A DNA stretch of 64,000 bases from Endobugula sp047636495 (GCA_047636495.1 JBLILH010000012.1:1-64000), one strand, 5' to 3'. Shown: positions 8,003-17,224, counted from the first letter of the stretch. Translations and numbers: made by a program. The notes: a model not told the origin generated them from the letters alone.

Positions 8003-8503
8003 ATGTCATTATGTTGGTCAGGGTTTTTGATTCGCTGTGTATTGCTTTTCTCGACCGCGTCGATCTTGCTGTTTTCTGCGATTAATACCCACGCAGCAGA
8101 AAAAATTAACACGTTAGAGAAGGCAGGTTTTTTTGGTTATGAAGCGTCTGGAATAGCGATTCGCGGCACAGATACAGTCGCCTATTTTACTCAAGGTCAA
8201 CCCGTTAAAGGGAGCGTTGATTTCACCACTGAGTGGCAGGGCGCTACGTGGAAGTTTGTCTCACAAGAGCATCTAGATCTTTTTGTAGCTGCCCCCGAAA
8301 AGTATGCCCCGCAGTACGGTGGCTATTGCGCTTATGGCGTGGTTAAAGGCAATTTAGTCAAAGTTGAGCCAGAGAACTGGAGCATAATCGACGATAAATT
8401 GTATTTGAATTTTAATGGCAGTGTTCAGAAAACATGGGAAAAAGACACTCAAAAATACATTCAGTTGGCCGATGCTAAGATTAATGTCTTATTGGCACAG
8501 TAG
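8003..8503 (+). CDS. Secreted YHS domain-containing protein
   Basis: The protein has 166 residues with a hydrophobic export signal (about 10-32, ending NTHAAEK). The YHS-type domain follows (GIAIRGTDTVAYFTQGQPVKG, then FTTEWQGATWKFVSQEHLDLF and YAPQYGGYCAYGVVKGN). YHS domains of this kind occur alone in periplasmic proteins and have been linked to metal binding. Here the conserved Tyr/Cys pair GGYCAYG is present. The specific role is unknown. ATG 8003 is preferred to 7961, because AGGG precedes it and the shorter form has a normal signal peptide. It appears monocistronic. Confidence 0.8.
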   Translation: MSLCWSGFLIRCVLLFSTASILLFSAINTHAAEKINTLEKAGFFGYEASGIAIRGTDTVAYFTQGQPVKGSVDFTTEWQGATWKFVSQEHLDLFVAAPEKYAPQYGGYCAYGVVKGNLVKVEPENWSIIDDKLYLNFNGSVQKTWEKDTQKYIQLADAKINVLLAQ

Positions 8504-8564
8504 TGAGCATCCTACATAAAAAGCTTTTTTTACTAGCGTAGTGAAAGGGCTTTGAGCCTTCATT

Positions 8565-9521
8565 TTACGTGGATGAAAAAGCCTTTAACAGTTCTGTATT
8601 GCTCGGAAATTTTTCTAGCAACTCGCCCAGTTTTAAAGCGCCGTCTACTGGCTTACGTTGAGTAAGTGATCGACGTAATGTTCTTACTTTTTCAATATCT
8701 TTAGAGTCTATAAGCAGTTCTTCACGGCGGGTACTACTTTGGGCAATATCTATTGCAGGGAAAATCCGCTGATTGGCAATTTCGCGGGACAAAACGATTT
8801 CCATATTACCAGTCCCTTTGAACTCCTCAAATATTACCTCATCCATCCGGCTTCCAGTATCTACGAGTATGGTCGCTAGGATCGTTAGCGATCCACCGTT
8901 CTCGATGTTTCTAGCCGCGCCAAATAGTCTGCGGGGTATTTCCAAGGCTCTGGCGTCAACTCCACCCGACATCGTTCGGCCACTGCTTTTTTGTTCTGCA
9001 TTATGCACGCGTGAAAGCCTCGTAAGAGAATCAATCACAATCATCACATTATTACCTTCACCCGCTTGCTTACGAGCGGTATCGAGTAGTTTATCGGCAA
9101 CACGTACGTGTTGGGCATAGCTTTCATCTGAAGAAGACGCGTGGACTTCTGCTGCTACGCTGCGCTTAAAATCAGTCACTTCTTCTGGTCGTTCGTCAAT
9201 CAGTAAGGCATAAAGCTTTATCTCAGGATAAGCCTCACCTACCGCCTGACAAATATGTTTTAACATGGTCGTTTTACCACAACCTGGTGGCGCAACAATT
9301 AAGCCGCGCTGCCCCATACCGATAGGCGTGATCAAATCCATTGCGCGTATAGTTCGCTCCCTAGAACCTAGTTCCATCCGAATACAGGGGGCCGGGTGGA
9401 TGGCAACACCTTTCAAAAAACGCTTTTGGGGATCACCAGGGTACAAATCTTCGACCATCTCGTTAACAGGTTCGGTGACTGTTGACTTTTTTACTTTTAA
9501 GCTTAATGTTTTTCTCGTCAT
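8565..9521 (-). CDS. Short Rho paralogue: Rho-type hexameric ATPase lacking the N-terminal RNA-binding domain
   Basis: The protein has 318 residues against about 420 for Rho. The region from residue 25 on matches the Rho motor. Walker A is APPGCGKT (77-84; the usual Rho form is APPKAGKT). LLIDERPEEVTD (107-117) and Walker B MIVID (160-164) follow. The Q-loop region is SGGVDARAL (185-193). The R-loop and following strand read DTGSRMDEVIFEEFKGTGNM, then an SREIANQRIFPAID block, and the arginine-finger region is STRREELL (263-270). The N-terminal helix bundle and cold-shock RNA-binding fold of Rho are absent, replaced by about 25 basic residues (RKTLSLKVKKS). Rho terminates transcription by translocating on RNA. 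This paralogue may oligomerise but should lack the primary RNA site, so its role is unknown. No strong ribosome-binding site is seen. Confidence 0.85.
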   Translation of the reverse strand: MTRKTLSLKVKKSTVTEPVNEMVEDLYPGDPQKRFLKGVAIHPAPCIRMELGSRERTIRAMDLITPIGMGQRGLIVAPPGCGKTTMLKHICQAVGEAYPEIKLYALLIDERPEEVTDFKRSVAAEVHASSSDESYAQHVRVADKLLDTARKQAGEGNNVMIVIDSLTRLSRVHNAEQKSSGRTMSGGVDARALEIPRRLFGAARNIENGGSLTILATILVDTGSRMDEVIFEEFKGTGNMEIVLSREIANQRIFPAIDIAQSSTRREELLIDSKDIEKVRTLRRSLTQRKPVDGALKLGELLEKFPSNTELLKAFSST

Positions 9522-9950
9522 GGGATCGATGGATAGCCTTAAATTAATAACTTTGGATAAGTAGCAGTGGGTTAATGGTCTTGAATTTGAATAAATAGTT
9601 CAGGATTTGCAGTGCAAAATTAAGAGCGCGTTATCGACTAACCTTACACATGTCGGTGGGCATTTAACACTGGGCACTTAAAACTCAACACTTATAGCTC
9701 TATACTGTAGTATTGGATGTGTAACCCTTATTTATAGTCTTATATATGATGGACATACTCACAATAGTGATTATAAGCTACAGCGACGTAAAAAGCTGAA
9801 AAGATCGAAAAATAACTTCCTCATTTATTAGTGAATAAACGATGCCCTAGGTTTTCAATCGGGATTGGGTCTTCGACGGGCTATTTTGTCGCTTGCACCC
9901 TACCCAAAAGCCACTAGGGAGCACTAATAGGAATTAAAAATGGTGACTCG
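9522..9950. other. Intergenic region between the Rho paralogue and the oxygenase gene
   Basis: About 430 bp, AT-rich in the middle. It must hold the divergent promoters. I see no ORF, RNA gene or operator that I can name. Confidence 0.35.
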
Positions 9951-10646
9951 ATGTGGTTGAATGATAAACAAACGACCGATATCACTCTAAAAGAATACAG
10001 AGATTCTTTATTGGGCACCAGCCCTAATCATGTGGTGATAGATGGTCTATTTAATGAGACCAAACTTGATGAGGTAATGAATGTTTTACAGCAACCTCAA
10101 CACTGGCAAACCCAACAACATACTTACGCCGAGTTATATGTAGGCAATGCTCAGTGGCAGATGACCAACAATGCGCAGCGTTTTGTTCAGCGAGATGTGT
10201 GGCAGCCTTATGAAGTCAGTACTGATATGGCTCAAGAATTTTTGTTGTATTTACGTGGCGGTGAATTTATGTCGGTGTTGTCACGTATTTTCAATGTGCC
10301 ATTAACTGATATCAATGTGGCTGATCCTGAAATTAATACAAAGTATTTTCGTTTAGCATCTAATGATTTTGTTAAGCAACACGCAGATGACTCACCTGGA
10401 AGAAAGGTATGTATGTTGTTATATCTGAATAAAAATTGGAGTGAAAAAGCCGGTGGTAAGCTTGGTTTTACTGGTAAGAAAGTAGGCAAAGAAGATCGAC
10501 AACCTATTGCTATCTCACCGCTATATAATCGTTGTGTGTTGTTTGATCCTTCTTCAGCAGGCTCCGAGCATTGGGTGGAGGCATTAAACGCTGAATATGC
10601 CGACCAATATCGTTATAACATCACTAGCTGGTATTGGGAAAAGTAG
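9951..10646 (+). CDS. 2-oxoglutarate/Fe(II)-dependent oxygenase
   Basis: The protein has 231 residues. The iron-binding triad of a double-stranded beta-helix dioxygenase is visible: H144-x-D146 in FVKQHADDSPGRKV, followed by the strand CMLLYLNKNW and GGKLGF, then the distal H207 in GSEHWVEAL. An Arg in QYRYNITSWYW near the C-terminus fits the 2-oxoglutarate-binding position. This layout resembles prolyl-4-hydroxylase-type enzymes, which oxidise a substrate while decarboxylating 2-oxoglutarate. The substrate is not evident. The start is the first in-frame ATG; the overlapping ATG at 9940 is out of frame. Confidence 0.75.
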   Translation: MWLNDKQTTDITLKEYRDSLLGTSPNHVVIDGLFNETKLDEVMNVLQQPQHWQTQQHTYAELYVGNAQWQMTNNAQRFVQRDVWQPYEVSTDMAQEFLLYLRGGEFMSVLSRIFNVPLTDINVADPEINTKYFRLASNDFVKQHADDSPGRKVCMLLYLNKNWSEKAGGKLGFTGKKVGKEDRQPIAISPLYNRCVLFDPSSAGSEHWVEALNAEYADQYRYNITSWYWEK

Positions 10647-10723
10647 GACTTACATTATTAGTCTGCCCCAAGCCTGATGACGTTTTAGGTATTTTATTGT
10701 CGCTATTCATTAAATATTCTTAA

Positions 10724-11423
10724 TTAAAACCAACCTAAATAGTAAAAGAAAAATGCGCCGATAGTGACAGTAACCACCGAAAACAATGTAGTGGTTGCAA
10801 TGATAGCCGAGGTTAAATAATAATCACCACCAATCATTCGCACCATGGGAGAAGCCATCTCCGCAGTGGGCGCTGCCATTATCATAAATAAAACGCCTAA
10901 ATGTTTGCTTCTTAAACCCATTAAATAGCTAATGACGGTCATCACAAGGGGCACTAAAATTAATTTATTGCCCACGGCAAAATAGAGTAACGCAGATGAT
11001 TGAAATGATTGAAATTACTTTTTCCTTATAGATGCTCCTATGCACAACAAGACTAACGGTAAACCCATTTGCGCAATATAGATGCCAGTGTCTAACAAGA
11101 GTACAGGAATATTCAATTGTAACAATAGGGTGGTGTAGCCAAGGGATATGGCTATGATCAAGGATTAGAATAAACTCCTTCAAAAACATTTTGGAAGACG
11201 TTCGGCTATCCTGATGATAGAGTAATGTTAGTGCTGAATATACATTATATAGAATAACAATTACCGACAAATACGTGGTAACGGTCGTTATTATTTCTTC
11301 ACCAAAAGCATTGATACAAAACGCAATGCCGACAATAGCGACATTGGAACGGCAGGAAGATTGAACAAATGCACCTCGTCTAGGGGGTAGTTTAATGAAG
11401 TAGGCGATAAAATATAACAACAA
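10724..11423 (-). pseudogene. AEC-family (auxin efflux carrier type) transporter, broken
   Basis: The upstream part reads RRGAFVQSSCRSNVAIVGIA, matching the AEC G-A-F-x-x-x-x-x-R-x-N-x-x-x-x-G-x-P segment. After a frameshift near 11165 the next frame continues LIIAISLGYTTLLLQL and GLPLVLLCIGASIRKK to an in-frame TAA near 11015. It then resumes with GNKLILVPLVM, HLGVLFMIMAAPTAEMAS and a final transmembrane segment ending at 10724. AEC proteins carry malonate or other small acids. One frameshift, one stop and a missing N-terminus make it non-functional. Confidence 0.7.
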
Positions 11424-12038
11424 AAATAGCAGTTTGTGGCAATTACAGCGTGAGTAACCGGTTTTCTAGGAAATGGGCTGGTTAATCAGCTTGCGTAATA
11501 TGAATAAATAACATGCAAGGAATAACAAGGTTGAAAAACCAATTTTGATCCAGCAACAGAAAAGCTTTCGTTAATCTAGTCTAATTTTTTTAAGTCAATT
11601 CCCAGTGGTATTAGCGCTGATATAGGGAAAGTAACCTCAATTACAAATAGAAATGATTGTGAAATTATTATATATTCCATCGATTGAATAATAATTTTGT
11701 AGAGCATATGGAGCTCTAATTAAGTAAGTCTTCGCGAAAAGTAAATCTGACAAATGCCGACCTTTTTAGATTTTTTGCTAGTGTCTCACCAATTTTTTAT
11801 TTTGAGACTGTCTATGAATCAGTTGATATTATTTATACTCACAACTCACCTTAGCCTTAAGAAAAGAACTAGTACTTTCTACATATATATGAGTGTTCTT
11901 TTTGTGCTGTTAATAAAATCAAATAATGGCATCGTCGTTTAAAGTTGTCGAGTTAGGTAAGCGATAAAATTTCAGTTAGGCATCTAATTATGATTAATTG
12001 CCTAACGGTTAAGTGGTGTCTAACAATGTTATATCGTT
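11424..12038. other. AT-rich non-coding stretch
   Basis: About 615 bp between the AEC pseudogene and the hypothetical gene ending at 12039. The only open frame (11754-11942) encodes a low-complexity hydrophobic peptide without a clear ribosome-binding site and is probably chance. No RNA gene is recognised. Confidence 0.35.
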
Positions 12039-12545
12039 TTAAAGATGCTCAATTTTTCGATGGAAGGAAGAGTGAATCATTGTCACTTTATGGCTATTTG
12101 TACTGGCTAAAAAGTTATCGAACATGTCCAAAGTTCGTTTGTCTTTGTCTGAAAAAACTTTCTGAGAAAGTAAATTGGTAATTTTTTCGTCCAGTTGAGT
12201 GACAGTGACACCTTCATTGAAATCCCTATTATTTAAGCCGATCGCATGAAAACCCGTTTTATGTAACCCACTTTCGTGGGAAACATAATCATCGATGCCT
12301 TGATTATTTTCTGCATTTATATCAACGTCGTTATCTTCAAGTTTATGGAATAAAGACTTGAGTAAGTCTTTATTCCAGTTGTCAAAGTAGCTGGTTTCAA
12401 GGCGCGTCGGGTATTTAAATAGATCGCTAATATCCAATTCTATATCTTCGTTGGTTTCGCTTGTACACAGCTTAAGCCGATACCTCAATAACTCGTGTAA
12501 GCTGAGAGTAGAAAGATGCTGTTTGATTAATTCACATTTATTCAT
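12039..12545 (-). CDS. Hypothetical protein, acidic and helical
   Basis: The protein has 168 residues, rich in Asp, Asn, Leu and Lys, with no signal peptide, membrane segment or motif I recognise. It opens MNKCELIKQHLSTLSLHELL, which looks like an amphipathic helix, and then has a long Asn/Asp-rich middle. Only a weak GAG lies close before the ATG. It has no operon partner: a MITE-like element lies upstream and an AT-rich gap downstream. It could be a lineage-specific gene or a remnant. Confidence 0.45.
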   Translation of the reverse strand: MNKCELIKQHLSTLSLHELLRYRLKLCTSETNEDIELDISDLFKYPTRLETSYFDNWNKDLLKSLFHKLEDNDVDINAENNQGIDDYVSHESGLHKTGFHAIGLNNRDFNEGVTVTQLDEKITNLLSQKVFSDKDKRTLDMFDNFLASTNSHKVTMIHSSFHRKIEHL

Positions 12546-12620
12546 TACTCAAAATACGCATAGCAATACATAAAAGGATCAACATGATGATAAATAAGAA
12601 GCGACTTAAACGTCAACAGT

Positions 12621-12769
12621 TAAGGGCATCCCTAAAAACTCACTTTTTGCTGTGAAGCAGCACTAAAGTCCGCGCGGTGCTTTTTCGCTTAGAAGCGCCT
12701 ACTGTTGGCGCATTCAACACCTCGGTACCGCTTAACGGTAAAAAACTACTGTTTTTAGAGGCGCCCTTA
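12621..12769. mobile_element. MITE-like element with 19-bp imperfect terminal inverted repeats
   Basis: The left end TAAGGGCATCCCTAAAAAC (12621-12639) matches the reverse complement of the right end (12751-12769) at 16 of 19 positions. The roughly 110-bp interior has no ORF. Flanking TA on both sides would fit a TA target duplication. I cannot name the parent transposon; such ends are typical of small non-autonomous elements moved by a transposase elsewhere. Confidence 0.6.
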
Positions 12770-12827
12770 CATTAATAATAAATGACATCGTCGCTGTGCG
12801 ATCAATTGTGTGACGCTATAGCTATCC

Positions 12828-14327
12828 CTATTTCACCATGCATGTTCTGCCGCGACACCATGATGCTAGGCAAGCTACTAATACAAATGCGAGAGACATA
12901 TTCAATGCCATTTCAACGGTCAAGACCAATGCTGGATTTTGTGCTTGGCTAAGCTGGGCATCCCCTATGTAGTAGTGCACCATCAGGTTGACTAGACTCA
13001 TACCGATTAGATTGCCGATAGTGCGGGAAAGGCTGACCGATGCGGATGCAACGCCGACTTCATTAGGAAGAGTCGCGCCCATGATGGCGTTATTATTAGG
13101 CGTAGAAAACAGTCCAAAACCTAAACCAATTAACAGTAAAGAACCAGCGATATAAGTCGCGCTGGTGTTTGTACTCATCAGGCTAAGCGCAAACAGCCCA
13201 CAAGCAACAATGACGCAACCCAGTGTCGCAATGATTCTTGGCTCGAATTTGTCGGCCAGCTTGCCTGAAAAGGGTGCCATAATGGCCATAGATAAAGCCT
13301 GAAGTAAAATAATCTGACCCGCCTGCGAGGGGCTAAAACCTTTAACGTATTGGAGGTACAAGCTCATCAAAAATATTAACGGAAAATTACTGGCATACAT
13401 CAGTAACGAGGTGGCGAGTGACATCGAAAACACTCGGCTCTCGCGAAACATCTGTACACGGATAAGCGGTCGGCGACTACGACTTTGATGCACAATAAAA
13501 AGTGTTAAACTGATAACCGATAAACCCAACATAAGCACACCTAGCAGGCTGGGTAATACGCTTAATCCATACACCAAGGCCGACGCGAACACAGCAAAAA
13601 TAACCGTTCCCCACCAGTCATATTTGGATTTTTCAGCGTTTTTCCATTCACCCAGCAAGCGAACTTTTATTAACAATAACAGTGCTAATACGATTGGAAC
13701 TTGAAAGAAAAATACCGATCGCCAACCCCATGATTCGGTGAGCCAGCCACCCAATGCCGGAGCAACAGTTAATCCGACATAAATACATGCGGTCGCGATG
13801 CCCAGCGCAGCACCGCGTTTATGGGACGGCGTAACCGACGTAATAATGGCTATCCCTGTACCAAAAATCATTGCCGAGGCAGCGCCCTGAATCACTCGCC
13901 AAAACAACACCCATTCGATACTGGTGCCAATGCCACACAGCAAAGAGGCAAATGCATTAAGCCCTAAACCATAGGTATAAATTCGTTTTCTGCCGTAATT
14001 GTCTGCGAGCTTACCGGCGGGCAGCATAAATATTACACTACTCAAAATAAACAGTGTAGGAAGCCACGACACCATCTTCGCATTAGCCTGTAAATCAATG
14101 GCTAGGTCAGGAATAGCAATATTGACCGATGCCATCCCCAAAGGCCCAATGATAGAGCCCATACAAACGATAATTAATGCAAATTTAGCAACGGCTGATT
14201 GTTCGTTTGAAGCATCTGACAAAACGTCGGGTAATCCTGTGAATGGAAGTGATTCATGTAAATAGTGAATAAAAACCAGTGATGAATGATACCTAAGGTA
14301 TACAGTAATGACAGAAATAAAGATCAC
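12828..14327 (-). CDS. MFS exporter, DHA2 family (EmrB/QacA-like, 14 helices)
   Basis: The frame spans 499 residues with about 14 hydrophobic segments. The motif-A loop is LPAGKLADNYGRKRIYTYGL. The motif-C-like segment GIATACIYVGLTVAPALGGWLTE is split over helix 5, and WGWRSVFFFQVP follows, as in EmrB/QacA-type proton-driven drug exporters of the inner membrane. A second G-x-L-A-D loop (GKLADKFEPR) lies in the second half. The start is uncertain. The frame opens at a GTG (14327) without a ribosome-binding site, and the family normally begins near the KFALIIVCMGS helix, so the true start may be 90-150 bases further in. It is monocistronic. Confidence 0.82.
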   Translation of the reverse strand: MIFISVITVYLRYHSSLVFIHYLHESLPFTGLPDVLSDASNEQSAVAKFALIIVCMGSIIGPLGMASVNIAIPDLAIDLQANAKMVSWLPTLFILSSVIFMLPAGKLADNYGRKRIYTYGLGLNAFASLLCGIGTSIEWVLFWRVIQGAASAMIFGTGIAIITSVTPSHKRGAALGIATACIYVGLTVAPALGGWLTESWGWRSVFFFQVPIVLALLLLIKVRLLGEWKNAEKSKYDWWGTVIFAVFASALVYGLSVLPSLLGVLMLGLSVISLTLFIVHQSRSRRPLIRVQMFRESRVFSMSLATSLLMYASNFPLIFLMSLYLQYVKGFSPSQAGQIILLQALSMAIMAPFSGKLADKFEPRIIATLGCVIVACGLFALSLMSTNTSATYIAGSLLLIGLGFGLFSTPNNNAIMGATLPNEVGVASASVSLSRTIGNLIGMSLVNLMVHYYIGDAQLSQAQNPALVLTVEMALNMSLAFVLVACLASWCRGRTCMVK

Positions 14328-14697
14328 TTATTGAAGTTATAGCACTGCTCTGTAGCTATTTAAAAAATAGGCTCTATCATTCGAATGATCGCGTCATCTA
14401 AAACTTGGCCTTTTACGGTAATCCTCATGAATAAAATCTGTTCCTCCAAAAATTTAACCTATTGTTCTAATTCAATTTTATCTCAAGTCTACTTGTTGAC
14501 TACACAGCACATTATCTTATTTTGTTAATAAAATAAATATCGGGCTTTTCAATAAGTGGATAGGACGCGGCTATTGTGCGACATATCCTTATTAAAAGCG
14601 GGTTTACCGCCATTGATGATCGTTCAAGAATCAAGATGAGGCTATATTAGCGTGTTGTCGGCTTATCAAATGTTAGTAGAACGTTCAACGGGACCGC
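14328..14697. other. Intergenic region between the MFS exporter and the mepA-like pseudogene
   Basis: About 370 bp, AT-rich, upstream of the exporter (-) and downstream of the mepA-like gene (-). The short + frame at 14652-14840 overlaps the mepA-like 3' end and is not supported. No regulator site is recognised. Confidence 0.35.
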
Positions 14698-15725
14698 TTA
14701 CGTCTTCGAGTGGTGTTTGGCCTGAACCACACCACTTAACAGGCTTTGAAAGCTTTTATGCGAGCGCCTATCAAAAAACGAGTGAGCTAGTGGCAGTAAT
14801 AGAAATAATACAAGAAGAACGAAAAGGTTCAAGTGCTTAAGCCCTTTTTGATTCTCATTGATATTCGTTCTTTTTCTGTTTTTTACAGGGTATAGAAAAT
14901 CGACATGATAGTGCTCATCGTGTCTTACCCATGATCGTTTTTTAGAAAATAGTATATTGGTTTTAAGATACCGGGCATATTTGGTGTTGAATAAATTAGC
15001 TTGTAAAGTAGGGTCAAAAATTACACGCCACAAGTTATGGCCGCGCTTGACGGATTGTTTATGTAAAAATACGATGTGTGCTGCCATTGCCTCATAATCA
15101 ATCGATAAATCGTTGTATTCGTCATTGGCATCGAATTCGATGTTGTAGCCTAGTTTATTTAACGGATGTGTCGGTAAGTGCACTGACTCACCTCGTGAAT
15201 TTACAACGGGAGTCATGAAGTCTACAGACAAACCATTGCGGTGAGTTTTATGCGGTTTGAATTGCCCACCTTCTTTGCGGCCAGTTTCGGCATATTTATA
15301 GACTTTGTCTGGCTGCTCTTTGTATAGATCGTTATAGGCAGAAACAATGATGTCTTTAACGGTAGAGTGGACATAGGTTCTACCTGCAATACGAGCGACT
15401 GAACTATAGCCAACAAAATTGTTGCCGCTTGATGGAAGTTGAACTCCTCCCTCAAGTTTTCCATTGGATGTAGTTCTGTAACCCTAAATACTGCAGTTGA
15501 ATCTACTGTGACTTTCTAAAATGCTGAATCTAAAGCGTTTTTCACTTTTTCAGGCTACACCCGTAGGGTGGCTACGACTTTGCCGAAAAAAGCAAAAAAT
15601 CACTTTATATTCTGCACCTTAGCCACCCTCGCAACAATTCAACTGCGGTATTTAGGGTAACAGGTGCTTTCCTCAGAAAGAGCCTGATGTGAAAATAATA
15701 GTATGCTTATAAAAAATAATTTCAT
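14698..15725 (-). pseudogene. mepA: Penicillin-insensitive murein endopeptidase (MepA family) interrupted by a MITE-like element
   Basis: The first exon-like part (15725-15662) encodes a signal peptide, MKLFFISILLFSHQALSEES, and ends STCY. The body resumes after the insertion with RTTSNGKLEGGVQLPSSG. It runs through RTYVHSTVKDI, the zinc-site H-x-x-x-H-x-x-x-x-S-V-D region (PHKTHRNGLSVDF), NKLGYNIEFD, and WVRHDEHYHVDF with the last zinc ligand. MepA enzymes cut peptide crosslinks of murein in the periplasm. The 174-bp insert adds an in-frame stop between signal and enzyme, so no exported enzyme can be made. Removing the insert and one target copy restores a continuous frame. An extra C-terminal hydrophobic segment (LNLFVLLVLFLLLPL) is unusual. 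Confidence 0.85.
15478..15661. mobile_element. 174-bp MITE-like element inside mepA, with GTAAC target duplication
   Basis: The element itself is 15483-15656. The ends CCTAAATACTGCAGTTGAAT (15483-15502) and its near-perfect inverse (15637-15656) match at 19 of 20 positions. Both sides are flanked by GTAAC (15478-15482 and 15657-15661), a 5-bp target duplication. An inner pair of GGGTGGCT/AGCCACCC inverted sequences adds secondary structure. It contains no ORF, so it is non-autonomous. The clean duplication and near-identical ends suggest a fairly recent insertion. Confidence 0.85.
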
Positions 15726-15852
15726 GTTTTTATGTACTAGAATGCGTTGTTTATAGGTGTGTATAGCTTGTTATCATACGGTGATGAAATATATTTTTAA
15801 CACTAAGAAATCTACTCAAGTCACTGAAAAAGCACACTGTTTTATTATTCAT

Positions 15853-16557
15853 TTAAAACATACAGGCTACTTCAAACTCCAAGTTTTCACCACTCACCGG
15901 GTGCTTAAATGCGAGAGTAGTAGCGTGTAATAATAAGCGCTTGGCCAGTGTTACAGAATCGCCTTCTTTATTATCACTATCTGCATTTTCACTATATGTA
16001 TCCCCATACAGATCACACCCCAAAATAGGGTGGCCAATCGCTTGGCTGTGTATGCGTAGTTGGTGTGTGCGGCCAGTGTGCGGGGTGAATAGTACACGGG
16101 TAGAACAGGGGTCGTTCAAGCGTTTAATGACTTGGTAGTGGCTGACTGCGTTTTTGCCTGTGGTATAGCAGACTTTTTGATAGGGGAAGTTATCGGCATC
16201 TTTGATGATGGGGATATCAATACTGCCTGTGTCGTTTTCTATATGCCCACGTAGTACAGCGGTGTAGGTTTTACCTACGGAACGTTCTTGAAACTGACGG
16301 GTAAGGTGGCCATTAGCGGCTTTGTTTAATGCCAAGACCATCACGCCCGAAGTACCAAAATCTAGGCGATGTGCCATGGTGGCACTGGGGTATTGTTGTA
16401 CTAAGCGATAATGCACGGAGTCTTTATTTAATGGGTTTTTACCAGATAAGCTGAGTAGGCCACTGGGTTTGTTAATAATTAACAGGTGCTCGTCTTCAAA
16501 CACGATCTTAATAGTCTCATGACAAACGGGTGCGATAAAGGGATCATGCTTGAACAT
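15853..16557 (-). CDS. rluA: RNA pseudouridine synthase, RluA family
   Basis: The protein has 234 residues. It contains VFEDEHLLIINKPSGLLS, the catalytic HRLDFGTSG (Asp in H-R-L-D), QKVCYTTGKNAVSHY, and PHTGRTHQLRIHSQAIGHPILG. This is the short RluA form without an S4 domain. E. coli RluA modifies U746 of 23S rRNA and U32 of several tRNAs; the QKVCYxTGK segment matches RluA rather than RluC/RluD. The start ATG at 16557 is the only early candidate. It is a single gene, with a dispersed palindromic repeat just upstream. Confidence 0.85.
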   Translation of the reverse strand: MFKHDPFIAPVCHETIKIVFEDEHLLIINKPSGLLSLSGKNPLNKDSVHYRLVQQYPSATMAHRLDFGTSGVMVLALNKAANGHLTRQFQERSVGKTYTAVLRGHIENDTGSIDIPIIKDADNFPYQKVCYTTGKNAVSHYQVIKRLNDPCSTRVLFTPHTGRTHQLRIHSQAIGHPILGCDLYGDTYSENADSDNKEGDSVTLAKRLLLHATTLAFKHPVSGENLEFEVACMF

Positions 16558-16634
16558 TATGCTCTCAAATGATGGTTGTTTAACATCGCCATCTCAAAAA
16601 GGTTAAGCGCTAGACGCGTCATCCCGGACTCGTC

Positions 16635-16655
16635 ATACCGGGCTTGATCCGGTAT
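16635..16655. repeat. Dispersed palindromic repeat (CCGG-type, second copy inside the addB-like gene)
   Basis: ATACCGGG-CTTGA-TCCGGTAT forms a hairpin with a 5-base loop. A near-identical copy lies at 22951-22971, within coding sequence. The following ATTCTGGATCAGC and CGGAATGACG segments belong to the same kind of genome-dispersed repeat. It resembles the REP/intergenic repeats of many gammaproteobacteria. Confidence 0.7.
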
Positions 16656-16777
16656 CTGGTATCTTTACCCTTCATGTTAGATTCTGGATCAGCAACAAAC
16701 ACTGCTCGGAATGACGATTTTATTACATGTTGTTATGAATCTCTATTGACTATGCACTGTTCAATAATCGCTGTTAT

Positions 16778-17146
16778 TTACGATTCGTTTATAATGCTAG
16801 TTAGTTTACCAATAAAGTTTTTTACGCCGTCGGTATGATCAAAGCCGAAGGGTAGGCCGTAGTGAACTTCAACAAAACGGGTATGTTTGCGCGTAGGAAA
16901 GCGGGTCATTTCTGAAGAATGGCAATATTGCTTGCGGTCACGAACGCCTTTTAGTTTGGCGAAGTCGGCTTTAAATACTTCAAATACTGGGCGAATCACT
17001 AATTGTGCTTTGCCGCTTTCGTTGTACATATAAAAAGCTTCTTTAGAATGGGGTAACATATATTCGGTGACTTTATTCACAGAATAATTGGTTCGGCAAT
17101 TAAGCTCGGTCAGTACTGTCTTCATTTCGCTGCTGCTAATAGGCAT
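16778..17146 (-). CDS. Hypothetical protein
   Basis: The protein has 122 residues, no signal or membrane segment, with a mixed alpha/beta composition. It reads SEMKTVLTELNCRTNYSVN early, then FYMYNESGKAQLVIRP and TRFVEVHYGLPFGFDHTDG, which look like paired beta strands. I do not recognise the family. It is 78 bp downstream of, and in the same direction as, the AddA-like gene, so it may be the last gene of that transcript. The ribosome-binding site is weak. Confidence 0.6.
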   Translation of the reverse strand: MPISSSEMKTVLTELNCRTNYSVNKVTEYMLPHSKEAFYMYNESGKAQLVIRPVFEVFKADFAKLKGVRDRKQYCHSSEMTRFPTRKHTRFVEVHYGLPFGFDHTDGVKNFIGKLTSIINES

Positions 17147-17224
17147 ATTAGGTTCTCGTTAAATCTGTATTAGGGTGGTTATATTGGCATGTTAATGTGC
17201 GATGGATGGCATTAGGGTAATTCA

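Noticed and set aside
11754..11942. 62-codon + strand ORF
   Set aside because: Low-complexity hydrophobic composition in AT-rich DNA, no ribosome-binding site and no family resemblance.
14652..14840. 62-codon + strand ORF
   Set aside because: It overlaps the 3' end of the mepA-like gene on the opposite strand and lacks any domain.
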